From the NCBI GenBank assembly GCA_021325275.1, contig JAJPHL010000034.1, positions 1 through 64,000 on the forward strand: a stretch of 64,000 bases of DNA, read 5' to 3'. Both the position numbers and the translations under genes were made by a program. The stretch is from Terriglobia bacterium. GTDB taxonomy: Bacteria; Acidobacteriota; Terriglobia; JAJPHL01. The notes below the pieces were generated by a model. That model was given only the letters and a program-made list of their open reading frames with translations. It was not told the origin of the DNA and ran no database searches. Shown one piece after another: positions 16,615-24,633 of this stretch (position 1 is the first letter of the stretch; the number at the start of each line of letters is the position of its first letter).

Positions 16615-18102
16615 TTATGACTTCGTTCTTAGCTTACTGTTTTTGAAACCGTAGGCGAAATACAATACGAGTCCCACCACGAGCCAAACTGCAAAGCGAA
16701 TCCACGCGGTGTCGGGCAACCCCCTCATGAGGAACAGGCAGGCCGCCGCCGACAAGATCGACACCGGCCACACGAACGGCACACGGAACGGACGTGGACG
16801 TTCCGGTTCCTTGTAGCGCAAGACCAAGACTCCGATACTCACTAAGACGAACGCGAATAACGTGCCGATGTTAGTCAGGTCGTACGTCTCCGCGTCATCG
16901 CCAATCAGCGCCCAGAAGGCCACGAACAATCCGGTCGCCAGCGTGGTGGCCCAGGGGATGTGCGTCCTCGGATGGATTTTTGCCGCCCACTGCGGAAGCA
17001 GACCGTCGCGAGCCATTGCGAAAAAGATGCGCGGCTGTCCATATTGAAAAACCAGCAGCACCGCCGACATCGAGACCGCCGCACCGAGCGCCACGATCCA
17101 GCCCACGGTTTTGAAGCCGGCAAATTGCAAGGCGTACGAAAGGGGATCGGCGGCATCGCCCAGTTTCGTGTAGGGAACCATACCGGTGAGCACCGCGCCG
17201 ACAATGATGTAGATCAGGGTGCAGATCGCCAATCCACCGAGAATGCCGATCGGTAAATTTCGCTGCGGATTCTTGGTCTCCTCGGCGGCGGTGGAGATCG
17301 CGTCGAAACCGATGTAGGCGAAAAACAGGATCGCCGCGCCTTGGTGAATGCCGCTGAATCCGTTCGGCGCGAAAGGATGGTAATACTGTGCGTTCAGGTG
17401 CGTGGCTCCCACCGCGACGAATAGCGCCAAGACGGCCAGTTTGATGATCACGAAAACGTTGTTGGCGTTGGCGCTTTCGCGCGCACCGCGCAAGAGCAAC
17501 CACGTGATCAGCATCACAATGCCAAACGCCGGCAAGTTGATCAGAATCGGAATGCCCAAGACGTGCGGGGCTTTGTCCAGGAGCCCGTGGACTTGAGGAT
17601 CGTGGCTGAGCAGGGCACGGCGGTATCCCATCGCCAACCAATCCGGCAAACTGACGCCGAACCCGCGTAGCAGCGTGTTGAAATAGTCGCCCCAAGAAAT
17701 CGCCACGGCGACGTTGCCTACCGCGTACTCGAGAATCAAATCCCAACCGATGATCCACGCGACGATCTCGCCGAGCGTCGCGTAGGAGTAAGCATACGCG
17801 CTGCCCGCTTGCGGAATCATGGCGGCGAGCTCGGCGTAGCACAATCCCGCGAGCGCGCAGACCGCCGCCGACAAGATAAACGACAGCACCAAGGCCGGGC
17901 CGGCGCCCAAACGAATCACCTCGCCCTTGGGACCCAGTTGTCCGGCCGCCGCCGTGCCGATCGCGCCGAAGATCCGCGCGCCGATCACCGCGCCGATCGC
18001 CAGCATGATCAAATCACCGGCGCCGAGCGTGCGCTTCAGTCCTCCGGTTTCCGTCTCCGCCATCATTGCGGCGATCGGTTTTCTCTTGAAGAGTTGAGAC
18101 AT
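16615..18102 (-). CDS. APC-family amino-acid permease
   Basis: 495 residues with about 12 transmembrane segments. The N-terminal GLKRTLGAGDLIMLAIGAVIG with the helix-1 glycine-rich break, and the GFDAISTAAEETKNPQRNLP motif, match the cationic amino-acid transporter/YfnA branch of the APC superfamily (proton- or sodium-coupled uptake across the inner membrane). The ATG at 18102 gives MSQLFKRKPIAAM; a -10-like TATAAT ends 6 nt before it and no ribosome binding site is seen, suggesting a leaderless message. Divergent from padR. Substrate not determinable. Confidence 0.9.
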   Translation of the reverse strand: MSQLFKRKPIAAMMAETETGGLKRTLGAGDLIMLAIGAVIGARIFGAIGTAAAGQLGPKGEVIRLGAGPALVLSFILSAAVCALAGLCYAELAAMIPQAGSAYAYSYATLGEIVAWIIGWDLILEYAVGNVAVAISWGDYFNTLLRGFGVSLPDWLAMGYRRALLSHDPQVHGLLDKAPHVLGIPILINLPAFGIVMLITWLLLRGARESANANNVFVIIKLAVLALFVAVGATHLNAQYYHPFAPNGFSGIHQGAAILFFAYIGFDAISTAAEETKNPQRNLPIGILGGLAICTLIYIIVGAVLTGMVPYTKLGDAADPLSYALQFAGFKTVGWIVALGAAVSMSAVLLVFQYGQPRIFFAMARDGLLPQWAAKIHPRTHIPWATTLATGLFVAFWALIGDDAETYDLTNIGTLFAFVLVSIGVLVLRYKEPERPRPFRVPFVWPVSILSAAACLFLMRGLPDTAWIRFAVWLVVGLVLYFAYGFKNSKLRTKS

Positions 18103-18108
18103 CGGACG

Positions 18109-18114
18109 ATTATA
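18109..18114 (-). promoter_or_regulatory. TATAAT box 6 nt before the permease ATG (leaderless candidate)
   Basis: Minus strand TATAAT, six nt, then ATG. No Shine-Dalgarno sequence lies between, and initiation 7 nt after the box would start at the A of ATG. No good -35 is seen. Confidence 0.6.
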
Positions 18115-18147
18115 TGGTTTTCTCTGCAATCCCGCTTACTTCCATGT

Positions 18148-18172
18148 GGATATAACCATTGACATTATATCC
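18148..18172. promoter_or_regulatory. Perfect PadR-type operator dyad
   Basis: GGATATAA (18148-18155) and TTATATCC (18165-18172) are perfect 8-bp inverted arms with a 9-nt spacer. The spacer contains the -35 TTGACA (18159-18164) of padR. AT-rich dyads over their own promoter are typical of autoregulated PadR repressors, so this is the likely PadR operator. Confidence 0.75.
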
Positions 18173-18186
18173 GTCTCGGGTATAGT
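18159..18186 (+). promoter_or_regulatory. Promoter of padR (leaderless candidate)
   Basis: TTGACA (18159-18164), 16-nt spacer, TATAGT (18181-18186), then six nt to the padR ATG at 18193. No Shine-Dalgarno sequence precedes the ATG, so transcription likely starts at or next to it. Confidence 0.75.
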
Positions 18187-18192
18187 TGACGT

Positions 18193-18543
18193 ATGAACAA
18201 GCCCGATTCCCTGCTGCCGTTGCAACCGGCTACTTTTCACATCTTGATGGCACTCGCCTATGAAGACCGTCACGGCTACGCGATTATTCAAGATGTCGCG
18301 GCGCGCACGGCCGGCGAGATCAAACTGAGCGCCGGCACGCTGTATCGCTCGGTGCAGCGCATGTTGGAACAAGGATTGATTGTCGAAACCCGCGAGCGTC
18401 CCGCACCCGAGCACGACGACGAGCGCCGCCGCTACTATCGCATCACGCCGTTCGGCGAAGAAGTCGCGCGCGCGGAGGCGAAACGCCTGGCGCAGCTTGT
18501 GAAAATGGCGCGAGCTTCGGGATTCGCCGCGGGCAAGGCGTAG
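18193..18543 (+). CDS. PadR-family transcriptional repressor
   Basis: 116 residues. Winged-helix core: PATFHILMALAYEDRHGYAI, then a recognition segment LSAGTLYRSVQRMLEQGLI, then the wing with ERPAPEHDDERRRYYRITP; the YYRIT block is diagnostic for PadR. Short PadR-s1 type with a single C-terminal dimerisation helix. It lies 12 nt before the ADOP permease, the standard pairing in acidobacteria, and probably represses that operon and itself through the dyad at 18148-18172, releasing on drug or envelope stress (inference). Confidence 0.93.
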   Translation: MNKPDSLLPLQPATFHILMALAYEDRHGYAIIQDVAARTAGEIKLSAGTLYRSVQRMLEQGLIVETRERPAPEHDDERRRYYRITPFGEEVARAEAKRLAQLVKMARASGFAAGKA

Positions 18544-18555
18544 GAGGAAACGGCC

Positions 18556-21117
18556 ATGCAGCGTTTTTATCGTGCTCTATTGCATCTTTATCCAGCGTCG
18601 TTCCGCCAGGAATACGGCGAGGAAATGCTCCGCGTATTCGCGCGCGGCGATCGCTCCACTGCCGCGATCGTCGGCGAGACGATCGTGAACGCCGCCGCCG
18701 TGCATCTCGACATTCTCCGCCAGGACTTGCGGTATGCGACACGCACGCTCATGCGCTCCCCGGGATTCGCGATCACCGCGATTCTTGTGGTGGCGTTGGG
18801 AGTGGGCGCGAACACCGCGGTGTTTTCGCTCACCGATCACATTTTCTTGAGCCCGCTGCCATTTCCCGCGCCGGATCGTCTTGTGAAATTGTGGCAAGCG
18901 CAGCCGGGATACGGCCGCATGGAATACTCGCCCGCCAACTATCGCGATATGAAGAATGCCGCGAAGTCCTTCGAAGCGGTCGGGCAATATTTCTCGCAGT
19001 CGCTGAATCTGGTAGGGGACGGCGAGCCGGTCCGCGTCGAAGCGGGACAATTAAGTTCCGACGTGATGCCGGTTCTCGGCGTGGCGCCGGCGATGGGCCG
19101 ATGGTTCTCCGTCGAAGACGATATCGACGGCGCGCCGCACACCGTCATCCTCAGCGACGGCTTTTGGAAGTCGCGCTACGGCGCGGATCCGGGAATCTTG
19201 GGACACAAGTTGCTGCTCAACAACGCGCCTTACGTGGTGGTCGGCGTGATGCCGGCATCGTTCCGCTTTCCGCGGCGCGACATCGATCTGTGGGTTCCCA
19301 ATCCGCTTACTGTTGCCGCTTTCTCCGATCGCAATAACAATTATCTAAACGTGATCGCGCGGATGAAACCCGGCGTCACATTGGAAGCCGCGCGCGCCGA
19401 AGGCAATGTGATTGCGCGGCAACTCGAGGCGCAATATCCACGCGAGGACGAGAAAACAGGCGTGAACATGTATCTGCTAAAGGACGACATTTCGGCGCAA
19501 TCGCGCTTGCTGCTCGGCACGCTGGCCGGCGCCGCGGCGTGCGTGCTGTTAATCGCCTGCGCGAATCTCGCGAATCTACTCTTGGCTCGCGCGATGGCGC
19601 GGCGCAAGGAACTTTCCGTGCGCGCGTCGATGGGCGCGGGGCGGGAAAGACTCGCCCGCCAGATGATCACCGAGAGTTTGATTCCTTCTTTGCTCGGCGG
19701 CGTGCTCGGCGTGGCCATCGCCATCTCCGCAGCACCGGCGTTGACGCGTCTCGCCCCAACGAATCTGCCGATCAGCGCGGCGCCACCGTTAAATTTGCGA
19801 CTCTTCGGCATGGCCGCGCTGTTTACGTTGATCACCGGCATGGCCTTCAGCGTGATTCCCGCCTGGCGCATCGGCAGCAAGACGAATTTCAGCGGACTCC
19901 GCGAAGGATCGCGCTCCGGCGGCGGACAAAAAGCCCGCTTGCGTTCCATTCTCGTGGTGGCGGAGGTGGTGGTGTCGGTAGTGCTCCTGGTTTCCGCGGG
20001 ATTGTTGCTGCGGGCGCTTTGGCGCGTGCAGTCGGTGAATCCCGGGTTCCAACCGTCGCACGTGCTCACGATGCGCACCGTGTTGCCGTGGCCGAAATAT
20101 CAGAACACCGCGGTGGCCGACACGTTTTATCGCCGCGTGCTCGGCGACGCGCGGCGCATCCCCGGCGTCACGGGCGCGTCGTACATCAGCTTTTTGCCGA
20201 TGGTGATGGGCGGAGGGATTTGGCCCATCACGGTCGACGGGCAAGTCAACGTTCAGCGCAACGCCAATCACACGGCCAGCTCGCGATTCGTCTTGCCGGG
20301 ATTCTTCGAGTCGATGGGGATTCCGCTGCTGCGCGGCCGCGACATTGAGGAAGCCGACGACAGCAAGCGGCCCCCGGTCGCGGTGGTCAGCAAATCGTTT
20401 GCGGAAAGATATTGGCCCGGCCAGGATCCGCTGGGCCGTCACTTCAGCTCCATCAACGGCGATCAGATGGTAGTGGGCGTGGTGGGAGATATCCTGGTGC
20501 GCGGACTCGAGCAAACGAGCGAACCGCAAATGTATTTTGCCGCGCGCCAAATGCCCGATGCGTCATTCATTTTTTATCAGCCGAAAGATTTCGTGGTTCG
20601 TTCCACGCTGCCGCCGGCGACGCTTGTGCCCTTGTTGCGCGACATCGTTCACGCCGCCGATCCGCAGCAGCCCATCTCCGACGTGCAAACAATGGAAGAC
20701 GTGATCGATGCCGAAACGGCGTCGCGCCAGTTGCAAGTTCGCGTAATTCTGTTGTTCGCCGCCACCGCGTTTCTACTCGCGGGCATCGGCATTCACGGTG
20801 TGCTTTCGTTCGCGGTTTCGCAACGAACACCGGAAATCGGAGTGCGGATCGCGTTAGGAGCGCAGCGCGGCGACATTCTTGGAATGATCTTGCGTCAAGG
20901 CGCGTGGCTGGCGCTCGCGGGACTCGTGCCGGGCGTCGCCCTCGCGTATTGGGCCGCGCTGGCGATGCAGGCGCTGCTCGCTGGCGTGCAGCCGGGCGAT
21001 CTCACGACATTCGCATCGGCCGCGGGACTCGCCGGCGTGATGACGATCGCCGGATGTCTCGTGCCCGCGTTGCGCGCCGTGCGCATCGATCCGCTCACGG
21101 CGATTCGCGCGGAATAG
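18556..21117 (+). CDS. ADOP-type ABC permease (duplicated MacB/FtsX-like)
   Basis: 853 residues. An N-terminal cytoplasmic extension of about 75 residues (MQRFYRALLHLYPASFRQEY) precedes DLRYATRTLMRSPGFAITAI, the hallmark join of acidobacterial duplicated orphan permeases. Two MacB-type periplasmic domains and two FtsX-like permease units follow (GAAACVLLIACANLANLLLA around 325-345 and the C-terminal unit ending RIDPLTAIRAE). No ATPase gene is adjacent, hence 'orphan'. Strong AGGAGG site 8 nt upstream. Probable role: macrolide, peptide or lipoprotein-type export at the inner membrane; substrate unknown. Confidence 0.93.
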   Translation: MQRFYRALLHLYPASFRQEYGEEMLRVFARGDRSTAAIVGETIVNAAAVHLDILRQDLRYATRTLMRSPGFAITAILVVALGVGANTAVFSLTDHIFLSPLPFPAPDRLVKLWQAQPGYGRMEYSPANYRDMKNAAKSFEAVGQYFSQSLNLVGDGEPVRVEAGQLSSDVMPVLGVAPAMGRWFSVEDDIDGAPHTVILSDGFWKSRYGADPGILGHKLLLNNAPYVVVGVMPASFRFPRRDIDLWVPNPLTVAAFSDRNNNYLNVIARMKPGVTLEAARAEGNVIARQLEAQYPREDEKTGVNMYLLKDDISAQSRLLLGTLAGAAACVLLIACANLANLLLARAMARRKELSVRASMGAGRERLARQMITESLIPSLLGGVLGVAIAISAAPALTRLAPTNLPISAAPPLNLRLFGMAALFTLITGMAFSVIPAWRIGSKTNFSGLREGSRSGGGQKARLRSILVVAEVVVSVVLLVSAGLLLRALWRVQSVNPGFQPSHVLTMRTVLPWPKYQNTAVADTFYRRVLGDARRIPGVTGASYISFLPMVMGGGIWPITVDGQVNVQRNANHTASSRFVLPGFFESMGIPLLRGRDIEEADDSKRPPVAVVSKSFAERYWPGQDPLGRHFSSINGDQMVVGVVGDILVRGLEQTSEPQMYFAARQMPDASFIFYQPKDFVVRSTLPPATLVPLLRDIVHAADPQQPISDVQTMEDVIDAETASRQLQVRVILLFAATAFLLAGIGIHGVLSFAVSQRTPEIGVRIALGAQRGDILGMILRQGAWLALAGLVPGVALAYWAALAMQALLAGVQPGDLTTFASAAGLAGVMTIAGCLVPALRAVRIDPLTAIRAE

Positions 21118-21125
21118 CGAATGCC

Positions 21126-22754
21126 TCAATGATCTAAACCGAACGTGGGGTTCTTGGTGCTGCCGCCGATTTTGATTCTCAAGTACGTACCCGCGCCGTT
21201 TTTCTCGAAAAACGGATCGATCGGTTTGGCGAGCCAGCGCTTCCATCCTGTGAGCATCTCGGAGAGTCGGGCGTCCATGGCGATCGCGCCGTGAAAATCC
21301 ATTTCGTCCTGATCGAGCGCCAGCGACCCGTGCATTTTCACGCCCGCGCCGGGAACGGCGAATGCCAGCGATTCGAAATTGAGATTCTGATCCTCGAGAT
21401 GAAAAACGCCCTGCATGCTGGAGAAAACGTCCTCGATGGAATGATCGGACGGGCGGCCTTGCCCGCGGCGGCTCAGTTCATCGAGGACTTTTTGTACTTT
21501 CACGCGCAGGAATTGCCCGCTTTCGATGTCGAAGTGCCCACTGAAGCGCAACTTTTCGCGCACTTGTCCGGTCAGCGGAGGCACGACGATGTGCGCTTTC
21601 AAGGCGATCTCACCGGTGAGGAACGGTTCGCCTCTCATCGACAGCAGCAACAGGTCGCGGATGTCACCGTGCGCCATGTCCACATCGAACTCGATCGAGC
21701 GGCGCACGTCTTTCTCACGCTTCATCACCGTGCCGCTCGTGACGAACTGCGTTTTGCCCAGGCGCGCATGTATTGGATGGAGAGTGGTATTACCATTCTC
21801 GCCGTCGACGATCGCGGAAAACTCGGTGTGAAGCGGCACGGGATTGCCGCTGCGCTTCAACCGGAAATCCGGAACTTCCGCCGCGCCCTCGACGGCGATG
21901 GCGCCGAGCGTTCCAGAAAAGTTTCCCGTCGAGCTGACTTTGCCGGCGATGGCATTGAACACACCGAGGTCGGCGTTTTCGAAAATGTAATTGCCGCGCA
22001 CCGGTGAGTCCGCGGGATTGGCGGCGTTCCATGGTCCAAACGTTCCCTGACTCTTCACGATGCCCGGCGGCTTTGGATTGTCGAGCGAAACGCCGTACGC
22101 CATGGCGTTTCCCGTGCGCGTCGGTTGCAGACGTAATTCGTGGATCGTGAACTCGAGCGGCGCACGCGTGGGATCGCGCGGAAGAATCGTGAGGCGGCCG
22201 TGAACAATGTCGAGATCGTCGATGCGTGTTCCGGCGACTTGCTCCAGAGTAAATCGCGGACGTTTCGCACCTACGCCCGGCAGTGCGGATGCGTTCTGTG
22301 GCGCGGCCGTTGCCTCCCTAGGCGGCACGTTGATCTCCAAGCCGTCGACGAACATGTGTGGGACCACGGCAGGCGGTGCGATCACCGACCCTAAGTCGAG
22401 ATCGAAGGAAAAGGATTTTGCCGTGAGCAACGGCGGCGCATTCGATGCGTCGAGCCTGTGCAGGACCAAGCTGGTTCCCTGCACATGGGCGATCGTACCC
22501 TTGCCGCGCGTCAGCCACAGACGGACGGGCGAGAGTTTCGGCAAGTCCACGCGGAAATCGCCCAACTCGACGCGCGCTTGAAAGCGTTGCTCGAGATACT
22601 CTACGGCGAGGTCGTGGATCAGCGGTTGGTAGCGCGACGCCAGAGACGCCGCAACAAAGGCCAGCACGCCGAGAATTGCCAGCGTCCCGGCGCCTGCGAG
22701 AATGAGCCAAAGCTTCTTGGACCGCCGACGCGTTAGCGTGGTGGATTGGCTCAT
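21126..22754 (-). CDS. AsmA-like envelope protein
   Basis: 542 residues. A basic N-terminus and one transmembrane helix (LWLILAGAGTLAILGVLAFVA region, about 14-37) are followed by a long periplasmic part of beta-strands resembling AsmA/DUF748 proteins (QARVELGDFRVDLPKLSPVR; SSTGNFSGTLGAIAVEGAAE; C-terminal GTYLRIKIGGSTKNPTFGL, the typical AsmA ending). Such proteins are thought to carry lipids across the envelope. Its ATG has TATAAG six nt upstream and no ribosome binding site. Convergent with the ADOP gene with an 8-nt gap; divergent from nadE. Confidence 0.8.
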   Translation of the reverse strand: MSQSTTLTRRRSKKLWLILAGAGTLAILGVLAFVAASLASRYQPLIHDLAVEYLEQRFQARVELGDFRVDLPKLSPVRLWLTRGKGTIAHVQGTSLVLHRLDASNAPPLLTAKSFSFDLDLGSVIAPPAVVPHMFVDGLEINVPPREATAAPQNASALPGVGAKRPRFTLEQVAGTRIDDLDIVHGRLTILPRDPTRAPLEFTIHELRLQPTRTGNAMAYGVSLDNPKPPGIVKSQGTFGPWNAANPADSPVRGNYIFENADLGVFNAIAGKVSSTGNFSGTLGAIAVEGAAEVPDFRLKRSGNPVPLHTEFSAIVDGENGNTTLHPIHARLGKTQFVTSGTVMKREKDVRRSIEFDVDMAHGDIRDLLLLSMRGEPFLTGEIALKAHIVVPPLTGQVREKLRFSGHFDIESGQFLRVKVQKVLDELSRRGQGRPSDHSIEDVFSSMQGVFHLEDQNLNFESLAFAVPGAGVKMHGSLALDQDEMDFHGAIAMDARLSEMLTGWKRWLAKPIDPFFEKNGAGTYLRIKIGGSTKNPTFGLDH

Positions 22755-22760
22755 AGACGC

Positions 22761-22777
22761 CTTATAAACATTATAAT
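22761..22777. promoter_or_regulatory. Back-to-back -10 boxes of the AsmA-like gene and nadE
   Basis: TATAAG on the minus strand (22761-22766) ends six nt before the AsmA-like ATG; TATAAT on the plus strand (22772-22777) ends seven nt before the nadE ATG. Only 5 bp separate the boxes, so the two polymerase footprints overlap and the promoters should exclude each other. Recognisable -35 boxes are missing on both sides. Confidence 0.6.
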
Positions 22778-22784
22778 TGAGGAG

Positions 22785-24470
22785 ATGAGACTGGCTCTGG
22801 CGCAGATCAACACCACGGTCGGCGACTTCGCGGGAAATCGCGCCAAGATGACGGCGTATGCGCGGCGCGCGCAGTCGGCCGGCGCGGAGTTGGTCCTGTT
22901 CCCCGAGCTTTCGCTGTGCGGATATCCGCCGCGCGACCTCGTGGAGAAGCCCGATTTCATCGCGCGCAATCGCGCGGAACTAGAATGTCTGGCGCAAAGT
23001 ACGAGTGGCATTCGCGTGATCTGCGGATTTGTGGGACCCGCCCCCGCGGAAAGCGCGCGCACCGCGATGAATTGCGCCGGACTTCTTGACGGCGGCGAAG
23101 TCCGGTTCATCCAGCAAAAGATGCTGCTGCCGAACTACGACGTCTTCGACGAGGCACGCCACTTTTGGCCTGCGTCGTCGCAGTCGCTGGTGGAGATCGG
23201 CGGAGCGCGCGCGGCGTTGACGATTTGTGAAGACATTTGGAACGACAAGGAACATTGGAAGAAGCGCTATTACACACGCGATCCCGCCGAAGAGTTGCTG
23301 CGCGGCGGCGGCGACGTGCTTCTGAACATTTCGGCGTCGCCGTACAACTTGGGCAAGCGCGAGCTGCGGCGCGACATGTTGCGCGCGTTGGCGATCAAGC
23401 ATCGGGTGCCGGTGGTGCTCGTGAATCTCGTCGGCGGCAATGACTCGATCGTCTTCGACGGGTCAAGCTGCGCCATCGACGTGGAAGGAAACGTCCGCGC
23501 GTCGGCTGCGAGCTTCGAGGAGGATCTGGTTTTCTACGACACCGCGTCGAATTCGGGCGACAGGCACGCGGAAACACCGGAGGGCGCGGAATCCGTCTAC
23601 GCCGCCCTGGTGCTCGGGGCGCGCGACTACGTGAAGAAGTGCGGATTCGCGCGCGCCATCGTGGGGCTGAGCGGCGGCATCGACTCCGCGCTAACCGCGT
23701 GTCTCGCCATGGAAGCGCTGGGAGCCGCCAACGTCACAGGCGTGGCGATGCCGGGTCCGTACAATTCGCCCGACAGTCTGGAAGATGCGGCCGTCATGGC
23801 GAAGCATCTCGGCATCCAGTTCCTTGAGATCCCGATCCATGCGCCGTTCGCCGCGTATCGCGCCGCGCTGAAGCCGGCCTTTGCCGGGCGCGCCGAAGAC
23901 GTAACGGAGGAAAATCTGCAATCGCGCATTCGCGGCACCACGCTCATGGCGCTGTCGAACAAGTTTCAGGCGCTGGTGTTTTCCACCGGCAACAAGAGCG
24001 AAATGGCGGTGGGCTACGCGACGCTCTACGGCGATATGTGCGGCGGACTGGCGCTGCTCGCCGATGTTCCGAAGACCATGGTCTACGAATTGTCGCGACT
24101 GGCAAACACCCGGCTGAACGGCGCCATCCCCGAGCGCGTCTTCACAAAAGCGCCGAGCGCCGAGTTGCGGCCGAATCAAAAGGACAGCGATTCGCTGCCC
24201 GAATACAGTGTGCTCGATCCGGTGCTGAAGGCGTATATCGAGGAGTATCAGGCGCCGGAGCGTATCTCACAAGATCTTCACTTGCCAATCGAGCTAGTGC
24301 GCGATATATGCTGGCGTGTGGATCGAAATGAGTACAAGCGCCAGCAGGCTGCGCCGGGAATTCGCGTGACCAGCAAGGCGTTTGGCCCCGGGCGCCGGTT
24401 TCCCATCGCGCAAAAGTATGCCGAGGGGCCAGAAGCGAAACATGAAAGAGCTTACGTTGAACACCAATGA
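22785..24470 (+). CDS. nadE: Glutamine-dependent NAD+ synthetase
   Basis: 561 residues; makes NAD+ from nicotinic-acid adenine dinucleotide using ATP and ammonia from glutamine. N-terminal nitrilase-type amidase with catalytic E41 (FPELSLCGYPPRDL), K112 (IQQKMLLPNYDVFDE) and C148 (LTICEDIW); C-terminal synthetase with the PP-loop GLSGGIDSA (294-302) and FSTGNKSEMAVGY. Length is normal for the two-domain form, with about 16 extra residues after the usual RRFPIAQKY end. ATG at 22785 has GAGGAG immediately before it and a TATAAT box 7 nt upstream, so the message is leaderless or nearly so. Confidence 0.97.
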   Translation: MRLALAQINTTVGDFAGNRAKMTAYARRAQSAGAELVLFPELSLCGYPPRDLVEKPDFIARNRAELECLAQSTSGIRVICGFVGPAPAESARTAMNCAGLLDGGEVRFIQQKMLLPNYDVFDEARHFWPASSQSLVEIGGARAALTICEDIWNDKEHWKKRYYTRDPAEELLRGGGDVLLNISASPYNLGKRELRRDMLRALAIKHRVPVVLVNLVGGNDSIVFDGSSCAIDVEGNVRASAASFEEDLVFYDTASNSGDRHAETPEGAESVYAALVLGARDYVKKCGFARAIVGLSGGIDSALTACLAMEALGAANVTGVAMPGPYNSPDSLEDAAVMAKHLGIQFLEIPIHAPFAAYRAALKPAFAGRAEDVTEENLQSRIRGTTLMALSNKFQALVFSTGNKSEMAVGYATLYGDMCGGLALLADVPKTMVYELSRLANTRLNGAIPERVFTKAPSAELRPNQKDSDSLPEYSVLDPVLKAYIEEYQAPERISQDLHLPIELVRDICWRVDRNEYKRQQAAPGIRVTSKAFGPGRRFPIAQKYAEGPEAKHERAYVEHQ

Positions 24471-24606
24471 GGTCCAGGACCTTCCCGTTCTGCGAGGCAG
24501 AAACTCTCCGGAATATCTGCTGGGGGACGACGTGATGGAACGCGTCGGCAAGCTCCTGGCTGGGACACGCCGGAATGACGTAGAGGTAGCGGGCTTCGCG
24601 GCTTAG
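24442..24606 (+). CDS. Small protein (54 aa) overlapping the end of nadE, unknown
   Basis: Starts MKELTLNTNEVQDLPVLRG inside the last 29 nt of nadE in another frame and ends 27 nt before the phosphoesterase gene. Composition is protein-like (acidic/hydrophobic alternation) with no signal peptide or membrane segment. The only ribosome binding site is a weak GAGGGG about 12 nt upstream. No family recognised; it may be spurious. Confidence 0.35.
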   Translation: MKELTLNTNEVQDLPVLRGRNSPEYLLGDDVMERVGKLLAGTRRNDVEVAGFAA

Positions 24607-24633
24607 CGCCGAGGGCACGTTTCAGGAGATCTT

